13,282 nucleotides of DNA, taken from NCBI GenBank assembly GCA_947258675.1, contig CAMYJP010000029.1:1-13282 (forward strand), given 5' to 3'. The first letter of the stretch is position 1. Every line of letters starts with the position of its first letter. Position numbers and translations under genes: made by a program. Shown here one piece after another: positions 7,608-13,282 of this stretch. The notes under the pieces were generated by a model, which worked only from the letters and a program-made list of their open reading frames with translations, was not told the origin of the DNA and did no database searches. This DNA comes from an uncultured Desulfobulbaceae bacterium. Lineage in GTDB: Bacteria > Desulfobacterota > Desulfobulbia > Desulfobulbales > BM004.

Positions 7608-10355
7608 CTAGAATTCCCCACCGATACTGAAATCCCAGTTGCTCTGGTCTTCATCATCTGTCGGATCAATGACATATCCCCACTCAAGACGCAAGGGTCC
7701 CATAGGTGAAAGCCAGCGGATACCGGCTCCAACACTTTTTTTAATATCATCAAAATCCCAGTCGACATCATAGACATTACCAGCATCAAAAAATAACACC
7801 CCTTTCAAACCAACGTCTTTGGAAAGGGGAAAAATCCATTCAGCATTAACATACCACATATTTTCGCCGCCCACTCTTTCTTGAGTGACTGGATCTATCG
7901 GGCTGATGCGATTGGAAGGAAATCCGCGAATAGTTCTGATCCCACCTAAATAAAACTTCTCATAGATCGGTAGTTTACCTCCCGAGTTTTCAACGACTTG
8001 CCCCATAACACCTTTTAAATGATAGGTTGTTTCCCAGAATAATGGGAAATACCAGCTTGAAGTAACCTCATATTTCGTAAAGGCGCTGTCCCCTCCTAAT
8101 GGACCCCCAGCATATTTGACATTTATAGCGTTTTTTGATCCTTTACTGGCGCCGTATAGCCGGTCCCGAGAATCGCGGCTTACGCCAAAATTGACAAAAC
8201 TCGTAACATGAATGTCTGCCGAATCCTTTATTATCTGGGAGGCGTTTGCATCAATGTCTGTAAGATCCGCATTATCATAGCCATACCCGAACCCCATCTT
8301 CCAATACTCTGTAATCGGATATCCAAACCGGATGCCTCCACCTTTCGATTCCTTGGTATAATCATCATACTCTTTTTCCCAATTATAGAGATCATACCCA
8401 ACTGATAATTTTGAGTCTTTATAGTGCGGTTCCGTAAAACCAATACTGTACCTGTTTGTGCGGCTACTGAGGTTTGCTTTGAAGGAAAGGCGCTGGCCCT
8501 TGCCTAAAAAGTTGTTCTGGCTTATCTCTCCCATAACCATGAGGTTTTCAACGGAACTGTAACCAGCACCGATGCTGAACGCTCCTGTTGGTTTCTCTTT
8601 CACTTCAATGGTTACGTCCATCTTGGATTTATCAAGACTGGACTCAGGGGTAATACTGACGTCTTCAAAAAAGTCCAGCCGGATTAATCTTTCGTGACTT
8701 TTCCGCAGAGCTTTGGAATTGAAAATTCCTTTTTCCTTAATCTTCAGCTCCCGGCGAATTACTTTGTCCCTTGTTCTGGTATTTCCCTTAATTGTTATTC
8801 TTTCAATGTATACTAGATCTGCCTTTACTATATCTATTGATATATTGACGGTTTTCTCAACTTTATTCTCTACAATTGCCGGTTTAACGTCGGCAAATGC
8901 ATAGCCATTTTCTGCATAGTAGTCGGTCAGGCGCAGGATATCTTCCCGAAGGATTTTTCTGCTTAGATATTCTTGCTGATGTATTTTAAGTAATGCTAAG
9001 AGGCTCTCTTTTTCAATAATCAGATCTCCAGTAAGATCGACATCTCCAACCTTATACCGATCGCCCTCAAAAATATTGAATGTTACATAGAGCCATTTCC
9101 CATCCTGAACAATTTCTGGTTCACCGACTTTTGCTTCGATGTAGCCATTGTTATGATAATAAGCAGTTAGCCGCGCAACATCCTGTTCGAGAACATCACG
9201 TTTGAGAAGACCAGACTCAGTGATCCATGAAAAAAAGCCCTTGGTGGAAGTCTCAATGATTTTCTTGAGCTGTTTTGCTTTATAGGCTCTGTTCCCCACA
9301 AAACGGACTTCTTTTGTATATATTTTAGGCCCTTCTTCCACAGTAAACCGGATGTCAACCCGTTCCGGTTTAGGATAGCTCAGACTAGAGTCTACAGTTG
9401 TGTTATAAAAGCCCTTTTCTTTATATAAAGCGATGATATTATCAACCGATTCCTTTACTTTTCTCGGGTTGACGATGGTATTTGAAACCACAATAACAGA
9501 TTCGCGAACCGTATCCTCCTCAAGCTCTTCAGTCCCGCTGATTATTACCTGACCAATAACCGGCTTTTCTTTAATTTCAAAAGTTATTTCCTTGCCCTTA
9601 TCTGTTGCCTCGACATTGATTTTAATGTCATCAAAATATCCCATTTTGAAGACCTGCTTAAGGTCGGCATTCAGAGCGCTTGGATCAAAATGGTCATTGG
9701 TACGGCTTTTTATCTGGCGCCGAATAGCACCTGTATCAATACGTTCATTCCCTTTGATGATAATTTCCGCAATCAGAGAATCTTTCGAAGTATATGACAA
9801 AACCTTCCCCAAAAGCTTATCCATAGCTTGGCTCAGGGTATCAACTGATTCAACATCTTCAAAATAATAGGTCGGCTCCAAAAAATTAATACTGTCAAAC
9901 AACTTCACGTCAATACTTATCTGATTCCCTAACTGGGTCAGACTGCCTGCCGCAATATAACGCAGTCCTTCCTTCTGATTGAAAAGCTCTTTGACTGTTT
10001 TTTCAGAAGGGGGCCACACTCCCTGGTAATCAAGAATGGTTCCTGCATCTTCCCGCATCATCTGGATGACAGTATCTTCACGAATACTGTGACGATCAAG
10101 AACTTCATTCAACGCCTTGTCCGCCAGAACCTGCAAAGGTTCTTTCTTATCTGCCGTATTGACCTTTAAAGGAAGAAAAAGAGTAGCATCTTTACTTTCT
10201 GCATTAACGGTTACCGGAAAAAGATTGATAGCCAATAGCGCTAAAATGAGCAAATGCAGTTGCAGAAAAAGAAAACGAAAATGGTATGAAGTAGAAGTTG
10301 AAGAAGATGCTCTTAGAGTCGTTTTTTTCTGGAAGATTTTACTATGATTATTCAT
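7608..10355 (-). CDS. bamA: Outer-membrane protein assembly factor BamA with an N-terminal TolB-like domain
   Basis: BamA is the central Omp85 component that folds beta-barrel proteins into the outer membrane. The 915-residue precursor has a signal peptide with a long basic/polar n-region (1-27), a hydrophobic core (about 28-50) and a likely cleavage after VNA (52). Residues about 55-190 form an extra periplasmic domain resembling TolB-N/FlgO-type domains (LFLPLKV at 59-65; YIAAGSLTQLGNQISIDVKL at 133-152). Five POTRA repeats start near 194, 265, 345, 434 and 515, each with a GN/GT-type turn. The barrel covers about 590-915, carries the conserved IRGF motif (809-812) and ends in phenylalanine (SIGGEF), as outer-membrane barrels do. 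Canonical BamA is about 800 residues, so the excess is the N-terminal domain. Start ATG 10353-10355 is the only sensible one; its Shine-Dalgarno is weak. A strong promoter candidate lies about 130 bp upstream. The usual skp/lpxD neighbours are absent. Confidence 0.96.
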   Translation of the reverse strand: MNNHSKIFQKKTTLRASSSTSTSYHFRFLFLQLHLLILALLAINLFPVTVNAESKDATLFLPLKVNTADKKEPLQVLADKALNEVLDRHSIREDTVIQMMREDAGTILDYQGVWPPSEKTVKELFNQKEGLRYIAAGSLTQLGNQISIDVKLFDSINFLEPTYYFEDVESVDTLSQAMDKLLGKVLSYTSKDSLIAEIIIKGNERIDTGAIRRQIKSRTNDHFDPSALNADLKQVFKMGYFDDIKINVEATDKGKEITFEIKEKPVIGQVIISGTEELEEDTVRESVIVVSNTIVNPRKVKESVDNIIALYKEKGFYNTTVDSSLSYPKPERVDIRFTVEEGPKIYTKEVRFVGNRAYKAKQLKKIIETSTKGFFSWITESGLLKRDVLEQDVARLTAYYHNNGYIEAKVGEPEIVQDGKWLYVTFNIFEGDRYKVGDVDLTGDLIIEKESLLALLKIHQQEYLSRKILREDILRLTDYYAENGYAFADVKPAIVENKVEKTVNISIDIVKADLVYIERITIKGNTRTRDKVIRRELKIKEKGIFNSKALRKSHERLIRLDFFEDVSITPESSLDKSKMDVTIEVKEKPTGAFSIGAGYSSVENLMVMGEISQNNFLGKGQRLSFKANLSSRTNRYSIGFTEPHYKDSKLSVGYDLYNWEKEYDDYTKESKGGGIRFGYPITEYWKMGFGYGYDNADLTDIDANASQIIKDSADIHVTSFVNFGVSRDSRDRLYGASKGSKNAINVKYAGGPLGGDSAFTKYEVTSSWYFPLFWETTYHLKGVMGQVVENSGGKLPIYEKFYLGGIRTIRGFPSNRISPIDPVTQERVGGENMWYVNAEWIFPLSKDVGLKGVLFFDAGNVYDVDWDFDDIKKSVGAGIRWLSPMGPLRLEWGYVIDPTDDEDQSNWDFSIGGEF

Positions 10356-10485
10356 TTGGCAATAGCCTGTTTTGCATAGTGAATACCCTTTTTCCCCGCA
10401 ACAAACTATAGAGAATAAGTGTTATCTGTTCATGCGTTTCAGAAGGTTAGGGCGGTGATTATGGGCAAAATTATTAGGTTGTTGT

Positions 10486-10514
10486 CACATAGCAGGCTAT
10501 GCAGGAGTTGTCAA
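10486..10514 (-). promoter_or_regulatory. Probable bamA promoter (sigma70-type, extended -10)
   Basis: On the minus strand a perfect -35 TTGACA (10514-10509) is followed by a 17-bp spacer and a -10 TATGTG (10491-10486). The -10 hexamer itself matches only three of six positions, but it is preceded by TGC, giving an extended -10. Transcription would start near 10479, leaving a leader of about 125 nt before the bamA ATG. It sits in the 187-bp gap after plsC, so bamA need not depend on plsC read-through. Confidence 0.5.
10488..10501. promoter_or_regulatory. Palindrome CATAGCAGGCTATG over the bamA -10, candidate operator
   Basis: CATAGC and GCTATG form a perfect 6+6 dyad with a 2-bp centre. It covers the 3' part of the spacer and most of the -10 of the proposed bamA promoter. 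Identical 7-bp direct repeats GTTGTCA occur on either side (10481-10487 and 10507-10513), the right-hand one overlapping the -35. A 2-nt centre is too tight for an RNA hairpin, so a dimeric DNA-binding protein is the likelier reading. No regulator is identified. Confidence 0.35.
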
Positions 10515-10542
10515 GTGCATTTAGAATTACTGAATGTATCAT

Positions 10543-11277
10543 TTAACCAGACCCTGGTGGTTTTAACAATAAATCTGCTACAGCCTCATGGAGCTTTAAA
10601 GCCAGTTCATGTTTCTGGCTTGACCGGTAATCCTTTGTCTCAATAGGCTGTCCAATCCTGATTAAAACCTTGCCAGGTGTTACCAACAGACTTCCTTTGG
10701 GCAGAATTTCATGGGTACCATTAATGGCAACCGGCACCAAAGGAACACCCGACTTAATTGCTAATACCATGCCTCCTGCTTTAAATGGTTGCAGGGTGCC
10801 ATCAGTACTTCGTGTACCCTCAGGAAAAATAATGACCGAAGTGCCGTCAGCTATTCGCTGAGCAGCCTCAGTCAGACTCTTCATAGCCTGCCGACCATGG
10901 GATCGGTCTATCGGGATATACCCCGCCAATTTCATTGCAGGCCCCCAGACTGGAACCTTAAACAATTCTTTTTTGGCAAGCCATCTGAAATCGACAGGGA
11001 GATATCCCTGCAAAGCTAATATATCATATTGACTCTGATGATTTGCCGCAAAAATATACGGCTGCCCAGACGATAAATTCTCAGCCCCTTCCAAACGAAC
11101 TGTGATCCCGCCCGCCAGACAGATTAATTTTCCCCAATACCTTACCAGCTTATGCATAAACGCCGGTGACTTTCTCAAGATACCGACCCAAACTATTGTT
11201 GCAATACTCACCAGCAGGGTAAGCAAAGGCGCAACAATGATCACAAATAAGGATATTGGGAAACGAATAAACTTCAT
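10543..11277 (-). CDS. plsC: 1-acyl-sn-glycerol-3-phosphate acyltransferase PlsC
   Basis: Transfers an acyl chain to the sn-2 position of lysophosphatidic acid to make phosphatidic acid, the phospholipid precursor, at the inner membrane. Numbered from ATG 11277 (244 residues), an N-terminal hydrophobic segment spans about 5-33. The four acyltransferase motifs follow in order: I NHQSQYD at 79-85 (catalytic His and Asp), II GYIPIDR at 119-125, III FPEGTRS at 151-157 (phosphate binding) and IV PLVPVAINGT at 179-188. Length is typical of the PlsC/AGPAT family. The open frame allows a TTG two codons earlier (11283), but ATG followed by MKFIRFPISL fits better; neither has a clear Shine-Dalgarno. 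It follows the epimerase gene after about 80 bp in the same direction and may be co-transcribed with it. A paralogue acting on other acyl acceptors cannot be excluded. Confidence 0.93.
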   Translation of the reverse strand: MKFIRFPISLFVIIVAPLLTLLVSIATIVWVGILRKSPAFMHKLVRYWGKLICLAGGITVRLEGAENLSSGQPYIFAANHQSQYDILALQGYLPVDFRWLAKKELFKVPVWGPAMKLAGYIPIDRSHGRQAMKSLTEAAQRIADGTSVIIFPEGTRSTDGTLQPFKAGGMVLAIKSGVPLVPVAINGTHEILPKGSLLVTPGKVLIRIGQPIETKDYRSSQKHELALKLHEAVADLLLKPPGSG

Positions 11278-11360
11278 TAACAAAAATGGTTTGGTTGATG
11301 AATAACGACTGAAAAGTTTTCCGGTTAAAAACTAAATCACCCAACCTTTCCCTCCGTCCT

Positions 11361-12518
11361 CTAAAGGACTTCAGATAAAGGAGTTATACCTTCCTTATGG
11401 GTTTTGTCGAGCAGTTGTTTTGGAGAATTCAGGAATTCCTCGGACTTGTTATTCGGACAAACAAAGTCCTTATTTACTGAAGAAGCCAGAATGTTCAAAT
11501 GTTCCCAACGTGAAAGATAATAATCAATAAGAGAGGGGAGTTCGGAAAATATAGTTGCATCCGGATTTGGGCTAACAAAGCTGGACTGCTGAAGCTTTTC
11601 TGAAGAAAGAGTTTGGGTTTTATAAAAATTTTCCAGAAACAGAAGTTCGGCCGGTAATTGCGCTTTCATTCCAATACGACGCAACACTTTGATTACCCAT
11701 TCCATACCGGCTTTCCCCAGTTTAGCCAAGGAATAGGGAATATATATCTCTTTAGGGGTATTTATTTCCATGTACGATTTGATTGTCAAAATAAGTCTTG
11801 CAAGTTCCACTGGTTCAGGGTCAACAAAATGATAAAGCTGGCCGGAAAATTCGTCCCTGTGTTCCAAGATATGATGGACAAAATAGGGCATGATATTGGC
11901 ATTGGTATATGAATGCTTGACTCCCTTTTTGGTCAGAATAAAAGGCATGGCCTGATCAACTACGGAAAAAAGCAGTCTCTGAATTCCTTGAATTTTATGG
12001 TCATGCTGTCCGTATACCACGCCCAGACGGATCATAGTATAATCCAACCCATGTTTTATATGCATCTGCTTAAGGGTCATTTCAATCATCAGCTTTGACT
12101 TGGCGTAATTTGGAAGATCGGGAGTCAACGGCAAGTGATCATCCTCTGTAAGATCTTCCGCCGCAGGCAATGTGGCAGCTGAACTGATATGGATATATGG
12201 GATATTCATGGCCAAAGCAGCGCGGGCCAGGTAAACACTTCCCAAATAGTTCACTTCATAGGTTAAATGAGCGTCACTGTTTATGGTAGCTATAGCACTG
12301 TTTATTATAAAATCCGGTTTATGCTTTTTCAGATACCCGATGATGTCGTCTGATTCCCTTAAGCTTAACTTCTTGCTGTTAGGAGCGCGGATCTCCACAT
12401 CGTTGGGAGTTTTGGTCTTAAAATAGTGCATAAGATACCCGCCGATAAGACCTGACCCACCAATCAATATGCCTAGTTTTTTGGGATCCCTGTTCTTAGT
12501 TGCGGTTGTTGAGACCAT
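11361..12518 (-). CDS. NAD-dependent epimerase/dehydratase, extended SDR family
   Basis: Extended short-chain dehydrogenase/reductase of the NAD-dependent epimerase/RmlD/3-beta-HSD-like group, cytosolic or membrane-associated. The Rossmann glycine motif GGSGLIGG is at 20-27, a nucleotide-sugar-enzyme-like NSAIATINS at 73-81, catalytic Ser in HISSAATL (110-117), and the Tyr-Lys pair in YAKSK (138-142). RLGVVYGQHDH (164-174) is the usual post-catalytic strand. Residues about 250-315 resemble the C-terminal substrate region of steroid-dehydrogenase/epimerase-like proteins. The last 40 residues form a polar tail I do not recognise. Length 385 is somewhat above the usual 300-340. The start is ATG 12518, with GGAAAG about 6 nt upstream as a fair Shine-Dalgarno. 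plsC lies downstream and phosphomannomutase is divergent, pointing to envelope glycan or lipid metabolism. The actual substrate is unknown; OleD- or RmlD-like functions are alternatives. Confidence 0.85.
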   Translation of the reverse strand: MVSTTATKNRDPKKLGILIGGSGLIGGYLMHYFKTKTPNDVEIRAPNSKKLSLRESDDIIGYLKKHKPDFIINSAIATINSDAHLTYEVNYLGSVYLARAALAMNIPYIHISSAATLPAAEDLTEDDHLPLTPDLPNYAKSKLMIEMTLKQMHIKHGLDYTMIRLGVVYGQHDHKIQGIQRLLFSVVDQAMPFILTKKGVKHSYTNANIMPYFVHHILEHRDEFSGQLYHFVDPEPVELARLILTIKSYMEINTPKEIYIPYSLAKLGKAGMEWVIKVLRRIGMKAQLPAELLFLENFYKTQTLSSEKLQQSSFVSPNPDATIFSELPSLIDYYLSRWEHLNILASSVNKDFVCPNNKSEEFLNSPKQLLDKTHKEGITPLSEVL

Positions 12519-12550
12519 TAATCTTTCCGTATAAAGCTAAATTAATTTCT

Positions 12551-12602
12551 ATCATAATTTGCCAATATTGCGTTATTTACAGTAAATTTACGGACAATAT
12601 TC
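12551..12602 (-). promoter_or_regulatory. Presumed epimerase promoter region with overlapping dyad cluster
   Basis: Because a terminator lies at 12612-12648, the epimerase promoter should fall between it and the start at 12518. A TATGAT -10 candidate (minus, 12556-12551) would give a leader of about 26 nt, but no good -35 exists at the right distance. That position is filled by a dyad, ATTTAC-A-GTAAAT (12575-12587), which overlaps a second perfect palindrome GTAAATTTAC (12582-12591). AATATT-containing arms on both sides (12563-12570 and 12595-12601) extend it to an imperfect inverted repeat of about 40 bp. A poor -35 covered by a dyad would suit an activator-dependent promoter; this is inference. 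Confidence 0.35.
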
Positions 12603-12611
12603 CTGGGTGTG

Positions 12612-12648
12612 AAAAGAGAAAAAACCGTTCCTCACAAGAAAAACGGTT
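12612..12648 (-). terminator. Strong intrinsic terminator, minus strand, with no protein gene upstream
   Basis: As minus-strand RNA, AACCGUUUUUC (12648-12638) pairs with GAGGAACGGUU (12633-12623) to give an 11-bp stem with a UUGU loop. The U-rich tract UUUUCUCUUUU follows (12622-12612). Two of the pairs are G-U; on the plus strand they would be A-C mismatches and there is no U-tract, so orientation is clear. The core 7-bp dyad AACCGTT/AACGGTT is perfect. No minus-strand coding gene lies upstream within the window, as manB runs the other way. Confidence 0.8.
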
Positions 12649-12811
12649 CAAGGTATCCTGAATTTTTCAATATTTTTATTTCATACCCTCTCTTTTTTAC
12701 TAAGTCAAGTTGAAGCTGTTCCTTACCTTGCAAAGATACTAGGTTTGACGAAGTTGCTAGTTCCTCATCAATACAGTAGTATCCCCATATAATTAGCTTA
12801 TTAACCTGGTA
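12612..12811 (-). ncRNA. Candidate small RNA of about 200 nt ending at the orphan terminator
   Basis: The evidence is indirect. A strong terminator needs a transcript, and none of the protein genes supplies one. In the stretch it would end, minus-strand RNA can form a nested stem: GAUACUA (12783-12777) with UAGUAUC (12741-12735), enclosing UUGAUG (12771-12766) with CGUCAA (12750-12745). The inner stem uses a G-U pair on the minus strand where the plus strand would have a mismatch. A TATTAT -10-like hexamer lies at 12823-12818 without a clear -35, placing a start near 12811. It matches no RNA family I recognise. Alternatives are a decayed gene remnant (a 60-codon frame without ATG spans 12814-12632) or antisense readout from beyond the window. 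Confidence 0.3.
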
Positions 12812-12822
12812 CAATTTATAAT
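12793..12822 (+). promoter_or_regulatory. Candidate manB promoter
   Basis: A perfect TATAAT -10 lies at 12817-12822, which would start transcription near 12829 and leave a leader of about 30 nt before the manB ATG. The best -35 at an 18-bp spacer is TTAGCT (12793-12798), a poor match. The -10 lies inside the palindrome 12811-12830. Confidence 0.4.
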
Positions 12823-12830
12823 AAAATTGT
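12811..12830. repeat. AT-rich palindrome containing divergent -10 hexamers
   Basis: ACAATTT (12811-12817) and AAATTGT (12824-12830) form a perfect 7-bp inverted repeat with a 6-bp centre. The centre and arm edges hold TATAAT on the plus strand and TATTAT on the minus strand, offset by one base. A regulator bound here would cover both the manB -10 and the -10 proposed for the minus-strand transcript. It could also be chance in an AT-rich gap. Confidence 0.4.
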
Positions 12831-12859
12831 CCTACCTATAAAAATATCGGAAAATTCTA

Positions 12860-13282
12860 ATGAATAGTAAAACCTCTAAAAGACAAAGCTGTTTTAAGGC
12901 TTATGACATTCGGGGGAAGGTTCCTGATGAATTGAATGAAAACTTAGCCTTTCGTATAGGTTTGGCATATGCGGAACTTTTTTCTCCGCTAAAAGTTGTT
13001 ATCGGCCATGATATTCGACTTTCAAGTCCGGACTTATCAGAAGCCCTTGCCAGGGGACTTACCAAAGCTGGTGTTGATGTCTTAGATTTGGGAATGTGTG
13101 GTACCGAAGAAATTTACTTTGCGGCATTCAACCTCAAAAATAATGGAGTGGATGGCGGAATAATGGTAACTGCCAGCCACAATCCCGCATCATACAATGG
13201 CATGAAATTTGTCCGTAAAGGAGCTGTTCCTATTAGCGGTGAATCCGGATTGAGGGAAATAGAAAGACTCACCGACCAAAAA
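12860..13282 (+). CDS. manB: Phosphomannomutase (CpsG/ManB type), 3' partial
   Basis: Alpha-D-phosphohexomutase that interconverts mannose-6-phosphate and mannose-1-phosphate, feeding GDP-mannose for surface polysaccharide. Only 141 codons are inside the window; the frame is open through the right edge, so the full protein (about 450-460 residues in this family) is truncated by the window and not by mutation. Visible are CFKAYDIRG (11-19), [11 protein letters not shown] (46-56), the CpsG-typical [13 protein letters not shown] (78-90) and the active-site phosphoserine loop TASHNP (104-109, Ser106), followed by [15 protein letters not shown]. These match enterobacterial CpsG closely, which favours phosphomannomutase over a phosphoglucomutase or phosphoglucosamine mutase. 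The start is ATG 12860 with a weak GGAAAA upstream. It is divergent from the epimerase gene across 341 bp. Confidence 0.93.
   Translation, partial: MNSKTSKRQSCFKAYDIRGKVPDELNENLAFRIGLAYAELFSPLKVVIGHDIRLSSPDLSEALARGLTKAGVDVLDLGMCGTEEIYFAAFNLKNNGVDGGIMVTASHNPASYNGMKFVRKGAVPISGESGLREIERLTDQK

Larger units (their letters stand above)
12519..12859. other. Intergenic region between divergent epimerase and manB genes
   Basis: 341 bp without a recognisable protein gene. From left to right it holds the presumed epimerase promoter with an overlapping AT-rich dyad, a strong minus-strand terminator, a stretch with nested stem-loops that looks like a small RNA, and an AT-rich palindrome with back-to-back -10 hexamers just upstream of manB. 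The longest open frame (12632-12814, minus) starts with TTG, contains no ATG and ends inside the terminator stem, so I do not call it a gene. Confidence 0.6.

Noticed and set aside
8208..8443. Overlapping 60-70 codon frames on both strands inside bamA
   Set aside because: Frame shadows of the bamA barrel region with implausible composition.
10362..10500. Eight-base inverted match ATAGCCTG / CAGGCTAT across the bamA leader
   Set aside because: One copy lies in the promoter spacer and would not be transcribed, so it cannot form a leader structure; probably chance.
11315..11333. AGTTTT/AAAACT inverted repeat between the epimerase and plsC genes
   Set aside because: Only six A/T-rich pairs and a short, broken U-run; too weak to call a terminator.
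12632..12814. 60-codon minus-strand open frame upstream of the epimerase
   Set aside because: It starts at a TTG, contains no ATG, has no Shine-Dalgarno and ends within the terminator stem. A decayed gene remnant cannot be excluded, but it is not supported as a coding sequence.
1..13282. Search for CRISPR arrays, tRNA/rRNA genes, insertion sequences, toxin-antitoxin or defence genes
   Set aside because: No regularly spaced repeats, transposase motifs, tRNA-like cloverleafs or rRNA segments were seen; all large frames are accounted for by the listed genes.

Overview
The window reads as an ordinary chromosomal stretch of a Gram-negative bacterium of moderate to low G+C (roughly 40-45% by eye). 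The Gram-negative call rests on a secreted BamA with five POTRA domains and an outer-membrane barrel. A TolB-like domain fused in front of BamA and a CrtI-type flavoprotein nearby make me lean towards Deltaproteobacteria/Desulfobacterota. That is a guess from protein style; there is no rRNA or other phylogenetic marker here.

Layout. (1) 3-1793, plus strand: a CrtI/COG1233-type FAD oxidoreductase whose frame is still open at the left edge. (2) It converges on a long run of five minus-strand genes. Read in their own direction these are a short-chain-dehydrogenase-like NAD-dependent epimerase (12518-11361), plsC lysophosphatidate acyltransferase (11277-10543), bamA (10355-7608), mfd (7378-3875) and typA/bipA (3692-1905). 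(3) At the right edge, on the plus strand, lies the first 141 codons of a manB/cpsG phosphomannomutase (12860 to the end). This gene is cut by the window edge and is easily missed.

How the genes fit together. manB, the epimerase, plsC and bamA all relate to the cell envelope: activated mannose for surface glycans, nucleotide-sugar or lipid-linked substrate modification, phospholipid synthesis and outer-membrane protein insertion. mfd (transcription-coupled repair) and typA (ribosome-associated GTPase) are housekeeping genes. Gaps of 77 to 229 bp and the regulatory signals found suggest several transcription units rather than one tight operon: a good promoter before bamA, a likely terminator between mfd and typA, and an orphan terminator upstream of the epimerase.

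No mobile element, CRISPR array, tRNA, rRNA or defence system was seen. The most interesting items are outside the housekeeping genes: (a) a strong intrinsic terminator at 12612-12648 on the minus strand with no protein gene feeding it, preceded by a nested stem-loop that pairs better on the minus strand, suggesting an unannotated small RNA of about 200 nt; (b) dyad clusters upstream of the epimerase and downstream of bamA; (c) a TTGACA promoter before bamA with a 14-bp palindrome over its -10; (d) the TolB-like/BamA fusion; (e) a terminator only about 30 nt upstream of the typA start.
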